This document shows positions 9,823 through 21,446 of a stretch of 64,000 nt of DNA, one piece after another. The stretch comes from Scilla litardierei. Lineage: Eukaryota; Streptophyta; Magnoliopsida; Asparagales; Asparagaceae. The notes under the pieces are model-generated. The model saw nothing but the letters and a program-made list of their open reading frames with translations. It was not told the DNA's origin and did no database searches. Positions within the stretch are counted from its first letter, which is position 1. Each line of letters starts with the position of its first letter. The DNA is taken from positions 1-64,000 of the forward strand of contig JAULAV010002518.1 of the NCBI GenBank assembly GCA_030789695.1, in the 5' to 3' direction. The translations under genes were made by a program, and so were the position numbers.

Positions 9823-10255
9823 TCCCCCGACCCACCCGTTCACAGCCCCTCGCCCGATCGCCTTCTTCGCCGTCGTTTCGCCTTCCAACTTCTCCCAACG
9901 GCCGAAAACTCCCCTCCCACTTCCTCCACTCCTCCATTAGCCTCTCTCTCCACCTCCCCCTTGCATTTCTCCATCTCTTTCTCTCTCCCCCTTTCATATT
10001 TCGCAACTTTCTAGCCCTAATCCACAATATCCACCCCTCTTTCGAATTTTTGCTGAAAAAGATTGTCGCAGCTCCTCACTTCTCCCATTGCACGGCATTG
10101 GGTCAACTACAAGCGAAGAACTCGAATATCTACTGGGTAACTTCGCTCCACTTCTCGAATTTCAATTTTTACCCTAGATATTTATCTTTCTTGATTGTTC
10201 GTGTGTGTGCACTTCGATAGTATTTTACACTCATTTGCATCACTCACACGCACAC

Positions 10256-12321
10256 ATGGCCCGGGAGAGAGATAAGGGGAAGGGTATCTTGCGGGAGGAT
10301 GAACCGTCTCGAAAGAGACATAAACAAACATGTCCTCCTCCCCTCACACTTGAACTGACACTAGCCCCTCCCCCACCTATCATCCCCCTGTGGACCCCAT
10401 GTTGGGCCCGCATGGGTACCTATTTAGGAACCAAGAGCAGAAAGACTTACTACCATATACTAGATGCTCAGGGGCATCTATCAACCAAGTTTGCCAACAC
10501 CCAATCACTCGTCGACCTCGGTGTCTTCACCGAGGTCGAGCTCTTTTTGCTAACCTTGGTTGGTTGGCCTTCATGAATGCCTCTGCGGTATCCTACCCGT
10601 CACTCACCCTTGAATTCCTTTCCTTCCTCGTTTGTGAGTCGGGGTCGACCGTCACTTTCCGGGTGCGTAACCAAACCATCCGCACCAACCTGGATACCAT
10701 CAACGATATATTTGGTTTCCCTATTCTTGGGAATGACGCTATCCGACACTACGGATACCCCCAGGAATTTAACGTCGATAACTTTTGGTTTCGCCTCACC
10801 ATACTCCCTCGCTATCCCCGGGGTAAGGCCAAGGCCTCCTCCATCATCCATCCCATATTTCGTCTGGCCCATAGGATCATATCCTCTGCATTTTTCCCGC
10901 GGGATGAGTCAGGCACCGTGACTATCCCCGACCTTTTTATTCTCTGGGCCATGACTTTCCCCTTTGTTTGTGATAATGATGGAGTTAGCTTTAGGGCCAC
11001 TACTGTCCCTGTTCATGCCGGCGATTGGCTTGTTTACAAGCTTCTCGAGATTAGCAGGGCCGGGAAGGGCAAGATCTGTTAGGGGGGCATTATCGCTATT
11101 ATTGTTTCTTCCCCACAGTTTAACATTCTCATCCCCCAAAATCTTCCTACTGCCACAGGACCCTCACGTCTAGATCTTGACGTCCTGCGGCACATTCATA
11201 TGATTAGGCCCCGCCCCGATGGGCGTTTCGAATTCAATTACGGCCACCCCCCTCGCCCCTACACCATTCTCCCCAACCCCGCTCGCATGACTGTTACTAT
11301 CGTGGCGGATTGGACTTTTCCGCCAGATCCTGAGTTTCTTGCGGGGTTGCACCTTCCATTCTTTCCCCCGGACGCACGCAGACCACCTTCCCCTGCCACC
11401 CACTTAGGCGAGCAGGATACTCCTGCGTCCTGGGGAGATATCGGGGCTGGCCCGAGTCACCCTGTTTCTGCTCCTGGTCCCATCACTTCTGAGCACCTTT
11501 TTGCGGCCATCTCTGGCCTTGTGTCTAGTGCCGGCATGACCACTGCCGTTGGCACTACTTCCACATCACCTGCCGGCACCACTTCCACTTCACGTCAGTA
11601 CACTTCCTTTGGTCGCCGCCAGGTCTCTGCCTGTCTTGCTCTCGAGAGGGAGGTCGCAGCCCTCCGTGATCTTGCCATGTCCTCTGCCCCCTCGGACCCT
11701 TCACCGTCCTCCTTTCTCACTCACCCACGCTTCCTCACACTTGAGAGGAACGTGGCCACCATCCTTCGCCTTCTCACTCACCTCCACAGACCACCACCAC
11801 CCACACCACCACCCTCACCACCACCTTCACCGCCTCGACGATCTTCTCCTCTACCCTCACAAACATCCCCACCCCCATCACCTCCACCATCCCACCCATC
11901 CCCACCTCCCCCACCCCCACCTAGGCGATCATCTCCACCTCCCATATCTATTCCCATCCCCGTATCCACTTCTACTCTCATGACCACTTCTATCGCACCC
12001 ACACCACCTTCTACCTCCTCCACTGTCACTTCATATGTGCGCTGCAAGAAATTGCCGGTGCGCTCCAAATCTCTCCCACCCCCACCCACTACCATCACCA
12101 TCACATCTTCTCTCCCCATTTCTATCCCTTATACCACCGCTTTGATCGCCGTACTTCCACCACCACCTACCTCCACCGACACTCTACCCATCGTTCACAC
12201 CACCACTGCACCTATTCCCCCACCTCTGTCCCCACTTCTCCGCACACCCCCCGCATCCCCCGACCACCCAGCCACACCCTCTTCCGAAGAGGGCGAGGAC
12301 TCGCCTTCTACTGATTTTTGA
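10256..12321 (+). pseudogene. ATHILA ORF-1 family-like protein in the env-like position, frameshifted
   Basis: ATG at 10256 opens a basic N-terminus (KGKGILREDE, RKRHK). The frame changes near 10400, again near 10570 and near 11080, so three frames must be followed (10256-10576, 10390-11082, 11200-12321). The middle part, with LEFLSFL, TVTFRVRNQTI and DIFGFPI, matches my recollection of the ATHILA ORF-1 family. The C-terminal 200 residues are proline/serine/threonine-rich (11790-12300). No clear transmembrane segment is visible, so an envelope role is not supported. Its position downstream of pol is where Athila elements carry their extra ORF. Function unknown. Confidence 0.65.
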
Positions 12322-13975
12322 TTCCACTTTGATTTTTCCCCCTGCATATCTCTGCACTTTCACGATCATATCTCATTGCTAGCATTGTCAGGTCTAGCTT
12401 GGGGGAAGTCTATTTTGCTGTGTTGTCGTGTTTTGTTTTCCTTGTGTGTGTGCTTGTTTTATTTTTTGTGTGTCGTGTCATAATTCTTTCTTTCTTTCTT
12501 TTTCTATTTCTATGTCGTGTGGTTTGATTGTGATTTTCCCTTTATTTTCAGGTTTGTATCTGTGTTTTCCATGTTTTTCATTTCTTTTTGTGTCAGTGCG
12601 TATTCCCCCCCCCCCATTTTCATTGCCCTCCCGTACTCACTCTTATTGCATTGAGGGCAATGCAAACTTCAGCTTGGGGGAGTCGCACTTTGTGCGTCAT
12701 TTGAGTCTTTCTTTTTCGTTTTTGTGTCGTTTTCATCGTGTTATAAATTTTTCTTTTCTTCTTTTTATCTCTTTCTCCTAGAGATGAACCCTATGATGAA
12801 TTGCCACAAAATCACACACACCTAGCATGGCATCGATAATTACACTCACTAGCCCTAGGATATCGAGTCCCCCTGCATTTCACGCATCGTGGGTCCACTT
12901 AGCTTTTTATGAGTCGTGTGTCGTGCCTAGCTGTTTGGTGTGCTTCTGCTTTGTGATTTTACTTTATATACCTGTCCAGGAATGACCCCTAGATTATCAC
13001 GCTTCGATATGAATAATGCGGTATTTGCTTCTCTTGTCTATTTCTGTATGCATGACTATACATATCGTATGCTTCATTTCGCATGTGTCAGGGTTTCACA
13101 ATTAAGGACTAGGATAACCCATTTATCCCATGCTCTAATTAGCGAGAATGTTTCCTTTGCCCAAGTGTTTAGATTCCGACTTCTTTTTTGTTTTACTTGG
13201 TGCAAATCCCCTCGTCGTGTACCGTTCTCCCACTTGGGAGAGTACACATGTGTATAGCCAAAAAAACCCAAAATCCAAAAAAAAGGTGAAAAGAAAAGAA
13301 AAACCCAAAAAGAAGAGAAAAGAAAAGAAAGATAAAAACTGTATAGCCACAAAAACAAAAAATATACAAATACCCAAAACCCAAAAAAAATTCCCGTGTG
13401 AATATCTTTTTATACTTGCCGAGAATAAATGGAAGGCGAGAATTTGCACCGAGTGTTCTTCTCCACATCATCTCAACCCCCATTGGTTTCGAAAACACTT
13501 AGCTTAGGAACTTTTTAGCTATTATCTAGGCTTTAGTGTGGTGATTTCCTTAACCCTAGTTGTAGAGCCCCTGACGCATGATATGTTTCGATTCTCTCTC
13601 TATTCTCATGCATGCTTGAACTATATATTCACCGCTTTATTCAATTCGAATCGATATTTGGGTCGTTTCCTAGATTTGTGTATATCGAGCTTTATCGTAC
13701 ATCATAGATAGTGACACCGTCTGCTAGCACATGACCACACTCACTTGCGCTTCACCGCGTGGGCCCACGGCACTTGTCTGGACTCGTATTCCTTGGTTTA
13801 GTGATGTGATTTGGCGTTTGCTTGCTTGGTGTGTCGTTTTTGATTTTGTTGGCCCTGACGGGCGATCTAGGATATAGAGTTTTCTTTTTCTCGCTTTCTC
13901 TTTATTTTCTCTCTCCGAGCTCTTACTCTCACTCGTCTTTCTCGAGGACGAGGAAGAGTTCAGCTTGGGGGATTT
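12322..13975 (+). other. Athila 3' untranslated region with repeated polypurine-tract motifs
   Basis: T-rich non-coding sequence. The motif AGCTTGGGGGA occurs three times: about 12396, about 12671 and about 13962, the last just before LTR2 where it serves as polypurine tract. The second copy follows GCATTGAGGGCAATGCAAAC (about 12648-12668), an inverted repeat. A purine-rich A/G tract lies at 13258-13400. Small open frames here are low-complexity and not believable. Confidence 0.7.
13633..13975 (+). repeat. Pre-LTR region X, first copy
   Basis: From CGCTTTATTCAATTCGAATCG to the polypurine tract and LTR2. An almost identical copy of 342 bp lies at 15573-15914 before LTR3. The repeat begins at GCTTTAT, the sequence also found beside the primer-binding site. 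Confidence 0.9.
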
Positions 13976-15571
13976 TGACGTGCGTTTATATTTCATATAT
14001 TTGCGCACGTTTTTTCCGTGTTTTTCCGTGTTTTACCGCCGTCTTATATTCGTTTTTTCATGTTTTCTTGTTTTCTTGTTTTCTTTCACTTTTCTGTGTT
14101 TTCTGTATTTTGCAGGAGTTTACTGGCATAGGGGACATAAAACGACGATATCGCAAGTCCCCGGAGCAATGGGAGGAGTCATGCGTGATCCAGAGGGTCA
14201 AACGACGATGATATCATCTTTCAGCCCCTCACCCGGTTGGTTGGTCATCTTCAACTGATCGGGTGATGCACGCGTGCACCGCCCGGACGCAGCTTGGAGC
14301 TCACAAGAAGTCACCCGGTCGGTTCAGTGACCGGGTCAAAAGCCCAAACTCTCTAGAAATTGAAGCTGATTACCAACCGATCGGGTGACCTTCACCCGAT
14401 CGGTTCACCTGTAGCTGAATCTCAAAGGCCAAGACACGGTCAGCTCAACCGGCCTCATCACCCGACGGCACCAAGATCCAACCGGTCACATTCATATGTC
14501 AACCGACCGGGTGAAGATGACCGGGTGAAGTCCCGCATTGCGCTATGAAAGTTTGGAGCAGGTCACCCGATTGGTTGACTTATCAACCGATCGGGTGATA
14601 CCTTTTCCTATATATAGAACCCTAGGTTTTCCAGAAACGGGAGTTAGTTATTTTTTGCTGTTTTCTTCATTTTGTGACGGCTGTAATTTCCCAGTTTTTG
14701 TAAGTTTTTAGATCGTTGTCAAACTTTTGTATTATCTTAATTGCTTTGCTACCATTGCATTTCTATTGTCTGATCATGATTTTTACGGTCGATTTCTGTT
14801 TAGATCGCTTTTTACTAAATATGTGTGAGTAGTTCCCAAATCTGGGATTTTGGCGGAAACTCCTTCGTGGGCTCTTCCCGATGCGTCCATAGGGCTAGGA
14901 AATCGATAGGGATTAGGAATCTAACGGTTACGCGGTGTGTTTTATTGTCATCGGCGGGAAAAAGACCGCCTTTGACCGTTGGGCCAAGGTGGAATAAACT
15001 TGGCGGTTGACTCCCTAGCCATAGCTCACGCCCTTAGCCTAGACGCCGAATCCTAGCGCGCGGGAGCGGCAGGATGAGACCTTGGGAGTTATCGTTACGA
15101 GCTTAGTGCTCTTGGAGTCGATCAGTGTTAATGGACATGGGAGTGCCCACTGATCGAACCCGGGAAGTCCGGTGTATCATCCTGGGCACCGACCGGAATA
15201 TCGGGCCCATGGGACACCGGTACCACTTTCAGAGGCAACGTCTCACCATTAGACCCTAATTCCGATCTCTATCCTACCCGTAGGCCACATCAGCGAGAAT
15301 CGCACGATGGGGTGGAAACCAAAGTCCCGGGTTTTCCCTTTATATTGTCTATACCTTGCATTCCATTTACCGTGACAACCCATCATTTGATCCGGGCTAG
15401 CTCGCCCATGGGGTGATTTTGATCCTCTTTGACACAAGCACATCCACGCCTCCCTGAGTTCGACCCCCAAGCCACACTACAACACCGTGCACTTGCGGTT
15501 ACAAATATTTAAATCTCTCGCCCCCAATCGTATTATTGCACACATCTAGCACGCACAAGCGGGGGGCACCA
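13976..15571 (+). repeat. Athila element LTR2
   Basis: TGACGTGCG...GGCACCA, 1596 bp, with the same palindrome array and TATATATAG box as LTR1. It is preceded by the polypurine tract AGCTTGGGGGATTT and followed by AGCTTTAT, which in LTR1 leads to the primer-binding site but here joins straight to the repeat of region X. Confidence 0.9.
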
Positions 15572-15572
15572 A

Positions 15573-15914
15573 GCTTTATTCAATTCGAATCGATATTTGG
15601 GTCATTTCCTGGACTTGTGTATATCGAGCTTTATCGCACATCGTAGACAGTGACACCGTCTGCGAGCGCACGACCACACTCACTCGCGCTTAATCGCGTG
15701 GACCCACGGCACTTGTCTGGACTCGTATTACTTGGTTTAGTGATGTGATTTGTCATTTGCTTGTTTGGTGTGTCGTTTTTGATTTTGTTGGCCCTAACGG
15801 GTAATCTAGGATATATATTTTTCTTTTTCTCGCTTTCTCTTTATTTTCTCTCTCCGAGCTCTTACTCTCACTCGTCTTCCTCGAGGACGAGGAAGAGTTC
15901 AGCTTGGGGGATTT
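15573..15914 (+). repeat. Pre-LTR region X, second copy
   Basis: Copy of 13633-13975 with scattered substitutions, lying between LTR2 and LTR3. Its left joint is GCTTTAT (15573-15579), which matches both the start of an internal region after an LTR and the start of X, so an entire second internal region seems to have been lost between two GCTTTAT copies. Confidence 0.9.
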
Positions 15915-17503
15915 TGACGTGCGTTTATATTTCATATATTTGCGCACGTTTTCTTCCGTGTTTTTCCGTGTTTTATCGACGTCTTATATTCGTTTTTTCG
16001 TGTTTACTTGTTTTCTTTCACTTTTCCGTGTTTTTCGTATTTTGCAAGAGTTTACTGGCATAGGGAACATAAAACGACGATATCGCAAGTCCACGGAGCA
16101 ACGGGAGGAGTCACGCGTGATCCAGGGGGTCAAACGACGATGATATCATCTTTCAGCCATTCACCCGGTCGGTTGGTCATCTTCAACCGATCGGGTGATG
16201 CACACGTGCACCACCCGGACGCAGCTTGGAGTTCACAAGAAGTCACCCGGTCGGTTCAGTGACCGGGTCAAAAGCCCAAACTCTCTGGAAATCGAAGCTG
16301 ATTGCCAACCGATCGGGTGACCTTCACCCGATCGGTTCACCTGTAGCTTAATCTTAAAGGCCAAGACACGGTCAGCTCAACCGGCCTCCTCACCCGACGG
16401 CACCAAGATCCAACCGGTCACATTCATATGTCAACCGACTGGGTGAAGATGACCGGGTGAAGTCCCGCATTGCACTGTGAAAGTTTGGAGCAGGTCACCC
16501 GATCGGTTGACTTGTCAACCGATCGGGTGATATCTTTTCCTATATATAGAACCCTAGGTTTTCCAGAAACGGGAGTTAGTTATTTTTTGCTGTTTTCTTC
16601 ATTTTGTGACGGCTGTAATTTCCCAGTTTTTGTAAGTTTTCAGATCTTTGTCAAACTTTAGTATTATCTTAATTGCTTTACTACCATTGCATTTCAATTG
16701 TCTGATCATGATTTTTACGGTCGATTTCTGTTTAGATCGCTTTTTACTAAATAGGTGTGAGTAGTTCCCAAATCTGGGATTTTGGCGGAAACCCCTTCGT
16801 GGGCTCTTCCCGATGCGTCCATAGGGCTAGAAAATCGATAGGGATTAGGAATCTAACGGTTATGCGGTGTGTTTTATTGTCATCGGTGGAAAAAAGACCG
16901 CCTTTGACCTTTGGGCCAAGGAGTAATAAACTTGGCGGTTGACTCCCTAGCCATAGCTCACGCCCTTAGCGTAGATGCCGAATCCTAGCGCGCGGGAGCG
17001 GCAAGATGAGACGTTGGGAGTTATCGTCGCGAGCTTAATGCTCTCGGAGTTGATCAGTGTTAATGGACACGGGAGTGCCCACTGATCGAATCCGGGAAGT
17101 ATGGTGTATCATCCTGGGCACCGACCGGAATATCGGGCCCATGGGACGCCGGTGCCACTTTCAGAGGCAACGTCTCACCATTAGACCCTAATTCCGATCG
17201 CTATCCTACCCGTAGGCCGCATCGACGAGAATCACACGATGGGGTGGAAACCAAAGTCTCGGGTTTTCCCTTTATATTGTCTATACCTTGCATTCCATTT
17301 ACCGTGACAACCCATCATTTGATCCGGGCTAGCTCACCCATGGGGTGATTTTGATCCTTTTTGACACAAGCTCATCCACGCCTCCCTGAGTTCGACCCCC
17401 AAGCCACACTACAACACCGTGCGCTTGCGGTTACAAATATTTAAATCTCACGCCCCCAATCGTATTATTGCACACATCTAGCATGCATTGGCGGGGGGCG
17501 TCA
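15915..17503 (+). repeat. Athila element LTR3 (outer 3' LTR)
   Basis: TGACGTGCG...GGCGTCA, 1589 bp, ending at the GTCAC duplication. It defines the right border of the element within copia A. Confidence 0.92.
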
Positions 17504-17509
17504 GTCACC

Positions 17510-18260
17510 TGTCTCAAAACGATCGATTGTGATTTGTTCTACAGTCGCCTGTTATGCACATACTTAATCAATTGATTTTTGGGCTTTCTAAACTTTAACT
17601 TCTTCAAGCGACTGCTGTACATTTTACAGGCGCCTGTCCAAGAGATAGTCGACTGTTATTTGTTAATCAATCACATGTCTATCTTCAGCCTAAAGATCAT
17701 TTTCATTTTTCATATGGCCAGTTGACTGATGTTGTCTTTACAGTCTCCTGTCCAAGGCACAGTCGACTGTCAATGCTTCAAAAGTCCCGTGTCCATGAAT
17801 CCTCTGCAGAATCTGCTCTCTGGAATGTTTAACATTTTAGTGCCAGTCGGCTGATGTTGTATTTACAATCGCCTGTCCAATGGCACAGTCGAATGTCAAT
17901 GCTTCAACAGTCATCTGTCTTTGAGCTCTCAGCAGATTCAGATCTCTGGAAAATTTCAGGTTTTGTGACAGTCGACTGAAGTTAGTTTCACAGTCGCCTG
18001 CCCATGGCACAGGCACCTGTGTGTTCCACATCAGTCGCCTGTCCTGTCTTCCCAGAGCCTTCTGAGATTTTTTCAGCTTACCCAAATTGCGGCAAGTCGC
18101 CTGTAGAAGGATTTACAATCACCCGTTGGATTTACATGCGCATGTCTTCTCTTCATCAGTCGACTGTCCATGTGGTAAGTTACCATTTGAATTCTCACCT
18201 ACCCTTTGACACCGTGCAACAGTCGACTGTGTTTTGTTCAATAGTAGACTGTCGCATGTG
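17510..18260 (+). promoter_or_regulatory. CAGTCGACTG palindrome array in copia A U3
   Basis: Dozens of 10-bp sites of the form CAG(T/G)CG(A/C)CTG, including exact CAGTCGACTG near 17761, 17970, 18159 and 18221, spaced by roughly 20-60 bases. The TATA box lies downstream at 18339. The corresponding array in the 3' LTR spans about 43148-43920. Confidence 0.85.
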
Positions 18261-18338
18261 TAAGTTCTATCCGTTGGCTTTTTCTTCACAGATTTCAAAG
18301 GGGGTTTTGGGGATTTAGTTTGAGCGTTTTGAGAAACC

Positions 18339-18344
18339 TATAAA
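18339..18344 (+). promoter_or_regulatory. TATA box of copia A LTR
   Basis: TATAAA in GAAACCTATAAAGGCAGCC; the 3' LTR has TATAAA at 44005-44010. It lies about 90 bases after the last palindrome. Confidence 0.75.
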
Positions 18345-19031
18345 GGCAGCCTCTACTGTTCCATTGAGAGGCTACTTACTTGACACACTCATCTATTGAA
18401 ACCCTAAGCTTTCATCTTTAAGCTTGTCAAGCTCTCAAATCCTAAAGCCATAGAATTCCAATCTTTTCTTCTCTTGCTCTCCAACCTAGAATCAAAGAGA
18501 TATCTTCTAGGCAATTGGTGGTGAAAGAGAAAGGGATTTCCTCTCTTCCAAGAGAGACATCAACACACAACACACTTGCTCTTTCAAGTTCTACTTCAAG
18601 GCATAGGTGATTGTAAGTGTTGTCATTTCAATATTTCATAACTTTCGTTATTTGATTAACTCCCGGTTTGTGAGAGTGGTTTGCTTACTCCCAAGTTGTG
18701 GGAGTCAAGGACATCGAGTGTATTTCGATTTCACTTGTAGGGTTGCTACAAGTGGGTTTAAAGGAAATCTCAAGTTAGGGTTCTAACTTGACTATCCGGT
18801 GGTATCCAGGTGGAAGGGACGTAGGATTACCAGGAACAAGTCGGGAGTTGACTTCGGTAATCCAAACCATTGAAACATCTTTGTGTTGGCATTGTTTTAA
18901 TTTAGGGTTTATTTACATTCCGCACTATTTGTTGTTTATGAATTTAATTTGGTGTAATTAACATTTTAAATTATATAAACATTATTCAACCCCGCTTCTA
19001 GTGTTTTCTTCATAGCCATGGACCTTACAAT

Positions 19032-19043
19032 TGGTATCAAAGC
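19032..19043 (+). other. Primer-binding site of copia A
   Basis: TGGTATCAAAGC, two bases after the LTR end, complementary to initiator tRNA-Met as in plant copia elements. Confidence 0.9.
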
Positions 19044-19057
19044 ATTGGTTTATAGCT

Positions 19058-20302
19058 ATGGCATCCACCACCACCAACGTTCCTACACCAACTTCGTACA
19101 ACAATCACGAACATGATGGTGTGTCTACCGTCTTCGAAGGACAATCAACGGTTCGTCCTCCGTGTTTCATTGGCACGAATTTTGGATATTGGAAATGCCA
19201 GATGGATATGTTTCTGATGAGTTCTTCTCTTTGGAGAAGCCTCCACAATGAATACATGGAACCATATGAAGAGGATTTTGTCAAATAGACTCCCTCCGAG
19301 AAGCCCGCCGAAGTGAACAACACCAAGGCAATAAACGCTCTTCATTGTGCATTGGATCCGGATGAGTTCAACAAGATATGCACATGTAAGAGTGCATATC
19401 AAATTTGGAACCATCTAGTCTTTACCCACAAGGGAACGAATAAGGTAAAATTGTCCAAACTATATGTTGCTGTACAAAATTTCGATTTATTTCATATGCA
19501 GGAAAATGAGAGCAATGTAACGATGTACATACGTTTCACCGACATCACCAATGAACTTGAAGCTCTTGGACAAGTCTACATGCAACAAAAGAAGGTGAGA
19601 AAGATAATAATGGAAATGACCTCCAAATGGGAAAGAAGAGCTATCGCCATTGAGGAGGTCAATGACATAAAGAACTACACCGTGGTAAATCTCATCGGTA
19701 CTCTCATGTCTTACGAAGTAAGAAGGGAGAACCGATTGAAGATTCGAGCAATGATGAACCCTACAGAGGCCAAGAAGAAAGATTTAGCATTTAAGGCTAA
19801 TTCTTCATCCTTCGATAGTGAAGAATCAGAGAACGAGAGGGACTTGGAGAAAATGGCACAAATGGTTAAGAAGTTCCAACGCTTCTTTCGCAAAGGTAAA
19901 TTTTCCTCCAAGAATAAATTTGATTCCACTAACAATACTTCATCTCTTTGTTTTAAGTGTAACAAGCCAGGGCACATCAAGAAGGATTGCCCAAAGCTGA
20001 GAAACAAAGAAAAGTGGAAAGCTCCAAAGTACCACAATTCCGACAAATGCAAGAAAAATAAAAAGAAAGGACTTGTCGGTAAGTTCGATGATTCACACGG
20101 AGATTCCTCAAGCGAATCCAAGGATGAGAAGGGTGAAAGTGCCTATATGTGTTTCATGGCCCCAGAAGATCCACTCTCTGATGAGAGTGACAGCGACATT
20201 GATGAACCAGATGTAACAATGGATGAACTTCGTAGTGCTAACGAAGAACTATTTTCTAAATATCAATCTCTTATGCTTAGATATACTAGTTTAAGAAATT
20301 AA
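19058..20302 (+). pseudogene. gag: Copia A gag (capsid and zinc knuckle)
   Basis: ATG at 19058, 15 bases after the primer-binding site. N-terminus RPPCFIGTNFGYWKCQM is the copia gag start. An in-frame TAG at 19286-19288 interrupts it; the same frame continues with SAYQIWNHL, LSKLYVAVQNFDLFHMQ and MYIRFTDITNELEALG (UBN2-type gag) and the CCHC knuckle CFKCNKPGHIKKDC near 19950-19990, followed by basic and acidic stretches. A stop at 20300-20302 ends the frame; a frameshift leads to the C-terminal part. Inactive by at least one stop and one frameshift. Confidence 0.88.
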
Positions 20303-20319
20303 ATGTTAGTAAACCATCC

Positions 20320-21440
20320 ATGCCATGCATTATCAACAATGACACCATTGTTGATACACTTACACTTGAGAAAGCCTCTTTGGTTTCTCAAAATGACATA
20401 TTGAGAAATTACGTGAATTCCCTCAAATCTCAACTAGATCAAACGTATCCTAAGGATAGTATTGATCTAGCTTCACAAAACACACAATTGGGTATTGAGA
20501 ATGATTCTCTTAAAACCCACGTGCACGAGCTCAAAACATGGGTTTCCAACTTGGATACCAATATTTCTTCTCTTAAGGAGAAATATGAGCTCATGTCCTC
20601 CCGAGTTATGAGATTTAACAAAGGGAAAGGACAATTGGATGATTTGCTCATAAACCAATTTCCGGCCACACATCGTGTTGGACTTGGTTATGTGGAAGGG
20701 AATGCATCCAATGCTCGCACCTCCTATAGTGGTGTAACTATATATTTTGTGAGGCCATCCTCCGGTGCATCCACAAGTGGTGTCAAAATCACTATTGGTA
20801 CCAAACCTACCAAGAACGTCACCACTTCACAATCTCTTCCTTTTGGGAAGAAACCCACTAAGGGTGGAAACCAAAAGAGAGGTCATGCTTATATGTACAC
20901 AAACTTTCATCCACATAAGAAATATCATACTTCACAAGTGGACACTCATGACACTTTTTATGCTACATACCCATGGACACGTGCAAACCCACACATGAGA
21001 AATACTCATGCGACACGCTCATATGCTCATATGCATTATTCTTCCATGTATGCACATCCACCTTATGTTATGCATGCTCCATATGTTTCATATAACAGGC
21101 ATGTTCCTAAGTTTGCATACAACCCATATATGTCCAATGCTTATCCACCTCCATCTTCATATGCTAAAAATCATGTTCCTAGGAAGCATGCACCACATAG
21201 AAATCAATCAATTGTGCATGCAACTAGGAAAAGGACACCAAAACATGTACAATTTGGGCTCCTAAGAACACAAGCATAAATGATAGGAATGCTTATGTTG
21301 ATTCCTATTTTAATGATGTAATAAATAGTGGTACTTATATTGGAAAGCAAAAGTCCACTTGGACTTGGCTTCCAAAGGGCTAATCCCCTTGGACCCAACA
21401 AAAATTGGATACCATGAGCTTATGGTATATTATGTAGGTA
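20320..21440 (+). pseudogene. Copia A gag C-terminal region (coiled coil, His/Tyr-rich)
   Basis: In a new frame relative to 19058-20302. The first 90 residues form heptad-like repeats (LEKASLVSQNDILRNYVNSL, later ENDSLKTHVHELKTWV), a coiled coil seen in SIRE-type gag. The second half is rich in His, Tyr and Met (20880-21180), then KRTPKHVQFG. The tail WTWLPKG near 21365 and sequence to 21446 lead towards protease, which continues at 24901 after the solo LTR. Confidence 0.75.
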
Positions 21441-21446
21441 CCCAAG

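Larger units (their letters stand above)
4735..17503 (+). mobile_element. Athila-type Ty3/gypsy element, pol-deleted, with three LTRs
   Basis: Starts TGACGTGCG and ends GGCGTCA, flanked by the 5-bp duplication GTCAC (4730-4734 and 17504-17508), inside the 5' LTR of copia A. Order: LTR1 (4735-6321), primer-binding site, gag, protease, remnant of the end of pol, internal promoter-like region, ATHILA-type 3' ORF, long untranslated region, LTR2 (13976-15571), a 342-bp repeat of the pre-LTR region, LTR3 (15915-17503). Reverse transcriptase, RNase H and nearly all of integrase are absent, so the element depends on enzymes from a relative. The third LTR is best explained by unequal recombination or template switching followed by a microhomology deletion. 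Confidence 0.9.
17504..19029 (+). repeat. Copia A 5' LTR, right part
   Basis: 17504-17508 is the duplicated GTCAC; from there the sequence runs parallel to 43170-44696 of the 3' LTR, ending GGACCTTACA at 19029. Together with 4312-4734 it gives an LTR of about 1.94 kb, the same length as the 3' LTR (1939 bp). The two LTRs differ at several positions per 100 bases in the stretches I compared, so the insertion is older than that of G1. Confidence 0.9.

Noticed and set aside
9645..10220. 191-codon open frame across the Athila internal promoter-like region
   Set aside because: It runs through the palindrome array, TATA box and pyrimidine-rich leader, starts at no good ATG and is Ser/Pro/Leu-rich from composition.
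10256..12321. Calling the Athila 3' ORF an envelope gene
   Set aside because: No signal peptide, membrane span or fusion-type segment is visible; only its position is env-like.
13976..17503. Possibility that LTR2-X-LTR3 is a separate second element
   Set aside because: It has no primer-binding site or coding region between the LTRs, no own target duplication, and the GTCAC duplication encloses all three LTRs.
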